Assembly (NCBI GenBank): GCA_948471335.1
Contig: CAOKRZ010000033.1
Coordinates: forward strand, 1-9,147
Length of the DNA: 9,147 nt
Direction: 5' to 3'
Source of the DNA: an uncultured Christensenella sp.
GTDB lineage: Bacteria; Bacillota; Clostridia; Christensenellales; UBA1242
Positions within the stretch are counted from its first letter, which is position 1; each line of letters opens with the position of its first letter. The notes beneath the pieces are model-generated. The model was not told the origin of the DNA. It searched no databases and was given only the letters and a program-made list of their open reading frames with translations. The position numbers were made by a program, and so were the translations under genes. Shown in pieces: positions 5,699-9,147 of this stretch.

Positions 5699-6038
5699 AA
5701 TAGTAATATTCTTCGTCGTTATCGAAATCTTCATATCGATTGTTTGAAGAGAAGCTTATTGAAGAAGGGAAGTTGTTTTGACAGCCATAATTTCTCTCCC
5801 AAGGCTGATTTTCCCAGCTTTCTCTTTTACATTCGCAACGATTTTGTTTTTTGCTCTCGCAATAGTTGTCTCTTTTGCTTTCGCAGCAGCATTGTTTTTG
5901 CTGACAGCAATTGTTTTGTTTTTCACAATCATTCTTCCAATCGTTATTTCTGCAATTGTTTGAGAAATTGAAGCATCTGCAGAAGCAACGACAGAAACAA
6001 CAATTGCTTTGACAGTGGCTATGTTGTCTACAGTTCAT
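5697..6038 (-). CDS. Cysteine-rich, spore-coat-like small protein
   Basis: A 113-residue protein with 19 cysteines, 17 of them within residues 3-70. Cysteines come in tight runs (SNCCFCRCFCRCF at 11-23, CCC at 50-52) separated by Asn, Gln, Lys and Arg; the C-terminus is Ser/Asn-rich and ends DNDEEYYY. The ATG at 6038 has AAGGAAG 6-7 bases upstream, so the frame looks translated. There is no signal peptide, membrane helix or recognisable zinc-finger spacing. Cross-linked, cysteine-rich coat and exosporium-type proteins are common in spore formers, and spoIVA/spoVM genes are nearby, so a coat role is my inference; a metal-binding protein is the alternative. It is convergent with tlyA. The AT-rich inverted repeat at 6056-6075 lies just upstream. 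Confidence 0.65.
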   Translation of the reverse strand: MNCRQHSHCQSNCCFCRCFCRCFNFSNNCRNNDWKNDCEKQNNCCQQKQCCCESKRDNYCESKKQNRCECKRESWENQPWERNYGCQNNFPSSISFSSNNRYEDFDNDEEYYY

Positions 6039-6055
6039 ATTTTCTTCCTTTTTAA

Positions 6056-6075
6056 GTATATATTTTCATATATAC
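6056..6075. repeat. AT-rich inverted repeat upstream of the cysteine-rich gene
   Basis: GTATATAT (6056-6063) and ATATATAC (6068-6075) are perfect reverse complements around TTTC. It lies 17 bp before the ATG at 6038 and could be an operator or part of a promoter; I could not assign a sigma factor with confidence. Confidence 0.4.
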
Positions 6076-6119
6076 ACTTCACCATATGTCAGCTTTTTGC
6101 GAGTTGTGCTTAAATAAAG

Positions 6120-6143
6120 AAGCAGGCGTTAAACCTGCTTTTT
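6120..6143. terminator. Hairpin terminator, probably for the 38-aa gene
   Basis: AAGCAGG (6120-6126) pairs with CCTGCTT (6134-6140) around a 7-nt loop. On the minus strand it lies 9 bp past the stop of the small gene at 6150 and is followed by a broken T tract (CTTCTTTATTT). On the plus strand it has five T, but no plus-strand gene lies upstream. Confidence 0.65.
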
Positions 6144-6149
6144 ACATAT

Positions 6150-6266
6150 TTAAAGATCATCAGCATCTTGAACCGGCGCTTCATCTTCAATCAACCCTGT
6201 GCCAGTGTATGACCCTAGTGGGTCACTCTTGCTTTTGAAATTTGCCTTCTTCTTTTTCTTCTTCAT
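6150..6266 (-). CDS. Small conserved-looking 38-aa protein
   Basis: This 38-codon frame begins with a poly-lysine head (MKKKKKKA), passes through SDPLGSYTGTG (15-25) and ends in the acidic tail EAPVQDADDL. The DPxGSYTG plus PVQDxDDL pattern resembles small uncharacterised Clostridia proteins I recall, and that resemblance, not a search, is the main support. A hairpin terminator sits right after the stop. No good ribosome binding site is visible before ATG 6266. Charge layout (basic head, acidic tail) suggests an adaptor or nucleic-acid-associated peptide, but no function is known to me. It stands alone between the cysteine-rich gene and the P-loop gene on the same strand. Confidence 0.7.
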   Translation of the reverse strand: MKKKKKKANFKSKSDPLGSYTGTGLIEDEAPVQDADDL

Positions 6267-6389
6267 ATACTTAGCATGTGCATTTTTAAAAGAAAAATAC
6301 GCACATTTTGCCTTTTAAATTAAATATCTTAGTTATGTTTTTATAAACTTTTGGAAATATATAAAAACTTCTTAGAGGAAACACGACGA

Positions 6390-7043
6390 TTATATTTCTG
6401 TAATAGTAGATGTCACAATATCAATTCTGTATTTTTGTTTTTGATTTAGGATTTTTCTATATTCTTTTTCATAGCGTCGTCCAGCATCCCTATTTTCTTT
6501 GATTAGACCAACGCCTGGTTTTAGTTTAATTCCATATTCTATCAATGCATCTGAAAGATATTTTTTAGGGGGAATAATCAAATATTCGGCGCCACTAAAA
6601 TTCGCGGCTAATTCATGAGCTTTCAAAAAATTATCTTTTACAAGATTTACAAATGATTCTGAATTTCCTCTGCTTCTAAATCTTTCTGCCAAAGTATCAA
6701 AATCATTTTTATCAGGCAAGGCGAAGATTATTCTTGTATCTTTATCAAAATAGTCTTTTCCAACTATACAAGCATAGATTCCGTTAGGCATGCCTGGGAT
6801 AACAACGATTTTATCTTTTTCAAGTTCATGTTTGATATCTACTATAAAATTCCAAGGATAATCTGGGTTTGGTTTACGGTTTGGATTACCTTTGTGTTGG
6901 TCAATTGGTAAATCAATAATTGACTTATCGTAGTTCCATAAGTGATATAGATATTCAAAATCTACAACATTTTCATAATGCTGCGCGAGATATGTTTTTC
7001 CTGCACCGGCAATAGCTACAACTAAAATTTTTTCTTTTTTCAT
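6390..7043 (-). CDS. P-loop NTPase/kinase-like protein
   Basis: A 217-residue soluble protein. The N-terminal strand KILVVA leads into a Walker A-like loop AIAGAGKT (10-17), where Ala replaces the first Gly of GxxxxGKT. A strand VVIPG (80-84) and a second strand FALP (107-110) followed by RFRSRGN (121-127) resemble the core and arginine-bearing helix of nucleotide or nucleoside monophosphate kinases; phage-type kinases look similar. The substrate cannot be told. The C-terminus is Lys/Arg-rich. The gene starts 29 bp after tRNA-Arg(CCU) on the same strand with no terminator between, so it probably depends on the tRNA promoter. AAAGGA is 13-15 bases before the ATG, a weak ribosome binding site. 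Its place beside a tRNA could reflect horizontal acquisition, but no integrase or att repeat is visible. Confidence 0.75.
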   Translation of the reverse strand: MKKEKILVVAIAGAGKTYLAQHYENVVDFEYLYHLWNYDKSIIDLPIDQHKGNPNRKPNPDYPWNFIVDIKHELEKDKIVVIPGMPNGIYACIVGKDYFDKDTRIIFALPDKNDFDTLAERFRSRGNSESFVNLVKDNFLKAHELAANFSGAEYLIIPPKKYLSDALIEYGIKLKPGVGLIKENRDAGRRYEKEYRKILNQKQKYRIDIVTSTITEI

Positions 7044-7072
7044 AAAATGCTCAATGAATCCTTTTAGTTTTT

Positions 7073-7147
7073 TGGTGTTCCCAGACGGACTCGAACCGCC
7101 GACTAACCCTTAGGAGGGGTTTGTAATATCCACTTTACTATGGGAAC
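7073..7147 (-). tRNA. tRNA-Arg (anticodon CCU)
   Basis: The minus strand folds as a full cloverleaf: acceptor GTTCCCA/TGGGAAC, D stem GTAA/TTAC with A14 and G18-G19 in the loop, anticodon stem AACCC/GGGTT with loop CTCCTAA (anticodon CCT, reading AGG), a 4-nt variable loop, T stem GGCGG/CCGTC with one G-T pair, and loop TTCGAGT. Discriminator A and an encoded CCA end (7073-7075) follow. The promoter is at 7162-7190; the P-loop gene follows downstream. Confidence 0.95.
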
Positions 7148-7161
7148 ATGTGCATGGAAAT

Positions 7162-7190
7162 AGTGTAGCATAAAGATTTGAAAATAACAA
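7162..7190 (-). promoter_or_regulatory. Putative promoter of tRNA-Arg
   Basis: Minus-strand TTGTTA (7185-7190) and TACACT (7162-7167) are 17 bp apart, which would start transcription about 7 bases before the mature tRNA 5' end. Confidence 0.55.
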
Positions 7191-7228
7191 ATGATTTTTG
7201 GGATTGATTATTTGCTGCGAAAAAGCTC

Positions 7229-7257
7229 TTGAAATTGAGTTCTATGTGTGTTATAAT
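7229..7257 (+). promoter_or_regulatory. Sigma-A promoter of the transglutaminase-like gene
   Basis: TTGAAA (7229-7234), a 17-bp spacer and a consensus TATAAT (7252-7257) lie 19 bp before the start codon at 7277. The leader would be about 13 bases and holds the ribosome binding site AAGGGGA (7264-7270). Confidence 0.8.
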
Positions 7258-7276
7258 GGTTTTAAGGGGAAGCAAT

Positions 7277-7999
7277 ATGAATACGTTTGAGGAAGATCTC
7301 CAAAGCAAGCAGTTGGACGCCAAAATAGTTGAGCTATACAATAAAAAAGTGTCTGAATGTGAAATTTTGAAAGCGACGGGGGTTAAGCAATTGTTTGTTG
7401 GGCAGCATAGGCTGGTTGACTTCATTGGGATTTGGACAAGCCCATTTCTATTTAATCCTAAAAAGATAAGGCGTGCTTACAAGTTTGCGGTGGGCAACCC
7501 GTATGTTAAATCGGTGCACAAAGAGGGTGACATATATAAAATTGTGACGACGAATGACAAAGAAATGGAAATTTGCAAGGCGTCAAAACTTTTCCCAATT
7601 CTTAAAAAGATCAAACATAATGAAATAGAGACTTCAAGAAGGGCTCACCAATGCACTGAGTCCATCACTGTTGCGCTTATTTTTAGGCATGAATGCAAGG
7701 TGGTGACTGGATATGTCTACGGGCTTAGCGAGAAATCAAAATATGTTCACACTTGGGTGGAGCTTGGTGCAAATGGGAAGGAATTTGTTTTGGACTACAC
7801 ATTAAATGCGTTGATAAACAAAGAAGGGTATTATGATTTTAACAGAGTTGAGGTTTTAAGTGAAATCACTTACACCCAACTTAAAGCTGACTGCGATATA
7901 ATTAAAGAAAGAAATATTAAGGTTGACGACAGAGAGTATTTGTTGGACAGAAATGCTTTTTTAAAAAAATATTGTAATGATAGTAAATTTACAAAATAA
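7277..7999 (+). CDS. Hypothetical protein with a transglutaminase-like Cys-His-Asp triad
   Basis: A 240-residue soluble protein with no signal peptide. The start is ATG 7277, 6 bases after AAGGGGA; an upstream in-frame ATG at 7229 lies on the promoter itself. The second half fits a transglutaminase-like or papain-like core in the right order: C126 at the start of a helix (HQCTESITVAL), H158 in a strand (YVHTWVEL) and D173 (FVLDYTLN), with VVTGYVYGL between. This family acts as cysteine proteases, peptide cross-linkers or, in some members, non-enzymatic binders. The N-terminal 120 residues are unfamiliar and contain a QHRLVDFIG stretch. It is monocistronic with its own promoter and terminator. 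The fold is inferred from motif order only. Confidence 0.7.
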   Translation: MNTFEEDLQSKQLDAKIVELYNKKVSECEILKATGVKQLFVGQHRLVDFIGIWTSPFLFNPKKIRRAYKFAVGNPYVKSVHKEGDIYKIVTTNDKEMEICKASKLFPILKKIKHNEIETSRRAHQCTESITVALIFRHECKVVTGYVYGLSEKSKYVHTWVELGANGKEFVLDYTLNALINKEGYYDFNRVEVLSEITYTQLKADCDIIKERNIKVDDREYLLDRNAFLKKYCNDSKFTK

Positions 8000-8026
8000 T
8001 TGACTTAAGTTTATAGTTTGAACAAG

Positions 8027-8050
8027 AAAGAGCGTGTTGCGCTCTTTTTT
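8027..8050 (+). terminator. Terminator of the transglutaminase-like gene
   Basis: AAAGAGCG (8027-8034) pairs with CGCTCTTT (8040-8047) around a TGTTG loop, followed by a run of T to 8050. It lies 27 bp after the stop codon. Confidence 0.9.
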
Positions 8051-8057
8051 GTTGTTA

Positions 8058-8064
8058 TTCGACA
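8058..8064 (-). promoter_or_regulatory. Consensus 0A box (Spo0A binding site)
   Basis: The minus strand reads TGTCGAA, the exact Spo0A core site, within TTTTTGTCGAAT, which also fits the wider T-rich consensus. It lies about 120 bp upstream of the expected transcription start of the Spo0A-C-like gene. Confidence 0.55.
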
Positions 8065-8087
8065 AAAAGTGGTAACCTTGCGATGTG

Positions 8088-8130
8088 ACTTTTGTAAAAG
8101 TTTAAAACATTTTTGAAAAATTTTACAAAA
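8088..8130. repeat. Nested inverted repeats in the Spo0A-like gene's upstream region
   Basis: ACTTTT-GT-AAAAGT (8088-8101) is a perfect inverted repeat. Its core TTTTGTAAAA (8090-8099) recurs as its reverse complement TTTTACAAAA at 8121-8130, 21 bp on. These AT-rich elements lie between the two 0A-box-like sites and may bind another regulator. Confidence 0.35.
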
Positions 8131-8132
8131 AT

Positions 8133-8139
8133 AGTCGAA
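8133..8139 (+). promoter_or_regulatory. Near-consensus 0A box next to the -35
   Basis: AGTCGAA matches TGTCGAA at 6 of 7 bases and ends 5 bp before the -35 hexamer, around position -44. Spo0A activates several sigma-A promoters from sites just upstream of or overlapping the -35, so this placement fits activation. Confidence 0.45.
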
Positions 8140-8144
8140 ATCGT

Positions 8145-8173
8145 TTTGCATTTTCTACAAAATTGTTTATAAT
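8145..8173 (+). promoter_or_regulatory. Sigma-A promoter of the Spo0A-C-like gene
   Basis: TTGCAT (8145-8150), a 17-bp spacer and consensus TATAAT (8168-8173) place the start near 8180, about 27 bases before the ATG at 8207. Confidence 0.8.
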
Positions 8174-8206
8174 AGGGCAAGATTAAACAAAAAGGGAGAA
8201 AAAATT

Positions 8207-8605
8207 ATGCTTATGTCAAGTGAATGTGAAGCTATGGTAAGGGAAAACACAACAACATGTTTGTTGGAGATTGGGATTCCTGCAAATTTGCAAGGGTTTA
8301 AATATTTAAGAGAGGCGATCATGTATATTGTTCGTGATCCAAGTTACAAAAGAAGAGTTACGAAAAGATTGTATCCAATGATCGCAGAGAAATTTGAGGT
8401 TAGCCTTTCTATTGTTGAGCGCGCAATTAGGCACGCAATTGACGTTGCGGTTGCAAGAGGTGGGATTGCAAGTCTCAATCGCATTTTTGACTATCCAGTT
8501 TGTGACAGTGACTATAAGCCAACGATAAGTGAGCTTATTTCTCTTCTTGCCGAGAAGATGCTTGGTGATGCAAAAGAATTTGAGCTTAAGAGATTGGGCT
8601 ATTAA
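8207..8605 (+). CDS. Stand-alone Spo0A C-terminal (DNA-binding) domain protein
   Basis: Spo0A is the master response regulator of sporulation, with an N-terminal receiver and a C-terminal DNA-binding domain. This 132-residue protein has only the latter: LLEIGIPANLQGFKYLREAI (19-38), VTKRLYPMIAEKF (51-63), the recognition helix around SIVERAIRHAIDVA (68-81), LNRIFDY and KPTISELI (104-111). The residues that contact DNA in B. subtilis Spo0A are kept (E71, R72, R75, K104). Only about 18 residues precede the domain, and there is no room for a receiver. The ATG at 8207 follows AAGGGAG by 8 bases, so this is an intact gene rather than a fragment. Without a phosphorylated receiver it could act constitutively, compete with full-length Spo0A or work in a different step. 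Upstream 0A-box-like sites suggest control by Spo0A or itself. Confidence 0.9.
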   Translation: MLMSSECEAMVRENTTTCLLEIGIPANLQGFKYLREAIMYIVRDPSYKRRVTKRLYPMIAEKFEVSLSIVERAIRHAIDVAVARGGIASLNRIFDYPVCDSDYKPTISELISLLAEKMLGDAKEFELKRLGY

Positions 8606-8627
8606 AATTTTGATAAGTCCTAAATGA

Positions 8628-8658
8628 AAAAGAAGCAGAAAAAAGTTCTGCTTCTTTT
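8628..8658 (+). terminator. Terminator of the Spo0A-C-like gene
   Basis: A 13-bp perfect stem (8628-8640 with 8646-8658, core GAAGCAGAA/TTCTGCTTC) surrounds a 5-nt loop and ends in TTTT. It is 22 bp past the stop. Confidence 0.88.
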
Positions 8659-8667
8659 GTAATTTTA

Positions 8668-8696
8668 TTGCTTTGTTGGGGCTTTATATGTATACT
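8668..8696 (+). promoter_or_regulatory. Putative mtaB promoter
   Basis: TTGCTT (8668-8673) and TATACT (8691-8696) are 17 bp apart, giving a leader of about 17 bases to the ATG at 8720. Confidence 0.6.
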
Positions 8697-8719
8697 TATT
8701 TTGAACAAAGGAAGAAAAT

Positions 8720-9147
8720 ATGAACATATGTGTAATGACCCTTGGATGCAAGGTTAATAAATATGAAAGTGACGCGTTGATGTATAATTTGAAACTTGAC
8801 GGTCACAATGTTTTTGATACCCTTGGCAAGGCTGATTTATACATCATAAACACCTGTGCTGTGACAGGGGAAGCCGAGAAAAAATCAAGGCAAATGATTG
8901 CAAGGTGTAGAAAGTTTAATCCAAAGGCGAGGATTATGGTTTGCGGTTGTGCAAGTCAGCATAGTCCACAAAGTTTTGTTGAAAAGGGCGTTGAATATGT
9001 TTCTGGCGTGGCAAGCAAGATTAAAATCGCAAACAACCTCACAAGCAATTCAAAAAGGGTTTCGAAAGTTCCAGATCAGTATGAGGACGATATGCGTGCG
9101 CAGGTTTCAAGAACGCGCGCATACATAAAAATTCAAGACAGATCGGA
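8720..9147 (+). CDS. mtaB: MtaB-type tRNA (t6A37) methylthiotransferase, N-terminal part (3' truncated)
   Basis: MtaB converts N6-threonylcarbamoyladenosine at position 37 of certain tRNAs to its 2-methylthio form; it is a radical SAM enzyme with two iron-sulphur clusters. ATG 8720 follows AAAGGAAG by 5 bases. The N-terminal MTTase domain is clear: TLGCKVNKYES (C10), NTCAVTGEAEKKSRQ (C46) and VCGCASQ (C77) supply the auxiliary cluster, followed by the linker to TRAYIKIQD at about 132-140. The radical SAM motif CxxxCxxC should begin two codons later, but the frame reads AGA TCG there. The last eight bases look like sequencing adapter, so only codons 1-140 should be trusted. MiaB and RimO are less likely, judging by TLGCKVN and the IKIQD context. 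Confidence 0.9.
   Translation, partial: MNICVMTLGCKVNKYESDALMYNLKLDGHNVFDTLGKADLYIINTCAVTGEAEKKSRQMIARCRKFNPKARIMVCGCASQHSPQSFVEKGVEYVSGVASKIKIANNLTSNSKRVSKVPDQYEDDMRAQVSRTRAYIKIQDRS
9140..9147 (+). other. Probable Illumina adapter remnant at the sequence end
   Basis: The final eight bases, AGATCGGA, equal the first eight of the common Illumina TruSeq adapter. They begin exactly where mtaB stops matching its family: after IKIQD the next codons should be Gly or Arg and then Cys, but read Arg-Ser. Confidence 0.65.

Noticed and set aside
5672..5971. Plus-strand open frames opposite the cysteine-rich gene
   Set aside because: They start within or just after the tlyA terminator, have no ribosome binding site and are complements of the cysteine codons.
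6390..7147. Integrated mobile element at the tRNA-Arg gene
   Set aside because: I see no integrase, no transposase and no repeat of the tRNA 3' end elsewhere in the window.
7229..7276. Longer start for the transglutaminase-like protein
   Set aside because: The extension covers the -35, the -10 and the ribosome binding site of the gene itself.
8207..8605. Degraded spo0A pseudogene
   Set aside because: Promoter, ribosome binding site, start, full domain and terminator are all intact, and no receiver remnant is found upstream.

Overview
The window looks like part of an AT-rich chromosome from an endospore-forming Firmicute, most likely a member of the Clostridia. It carries the 3' part of spoIVA, a spoVM-like micropeptide gene, a stand-alone Spo0A DNA-binding-domain protein and a cysteine-rich coat-like protein. 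These sit among housekeeping genes (rpmB, a yloU homologue, fakA, tlyA, tRNA-Arg(CCU), mtaB). No species can be named from the sequence alone.

Layout. Positions 1-960 hold the end of spoIVA and a bidirectional terminator. Positions 990-1642 hold two small paralogous XRE-type HTH genes on the minus strand; the first begins beside a perfect 24-bp palindrome. A cysteine-containing hypothetical gene (1671-1970, plus strand) diverges from them. Next come a 32-codon spoVM-like gene (2010-2108) and a GC-rich, hairpin-rich non-coding stretch (about 2125-2380) of no family I recognise. rpmB follows on the minus strand (2433-2615). A divergent plus-strand run then carries yloU, fakA and tlyA (2813-5650), with a hairpin terminator between fakA and tlyA and a strong one after tlyA. 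The order spoVM, rpmB (reversed), yloU, yloV/fakA is the one known from Bacillus subtilis, which strongly supports the spoVM call.

Positions 5697-7147 are mostly minus strand: a 19-cysteine protein, a 38-aa peptide, a P-loop protein and tRNA-Arg(CCU). The P-loop gene appears to be transcribed from the tRNA promoter. Positions 7277-9147 are plus strand: a protein with a transglutaminase-like Cys-His-Asp triad, the Spo0A-C-like protein with 0A-box-like sites upstream, and the 5' part of mtaB.

How the genes connect. SpoVM and SpoIVA are partners: SpoVM marks the forespore membrane and anchors the SpoIVA ATPase, the base of the spore coat. The Spo0A-C-like protein and its 0A boxes suggest a further link to sporulation control. 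The last eight bases match the start of the common Illumina adapter and replace an expected conserved cysteine codon of mtaB, so they are probably not genomic.
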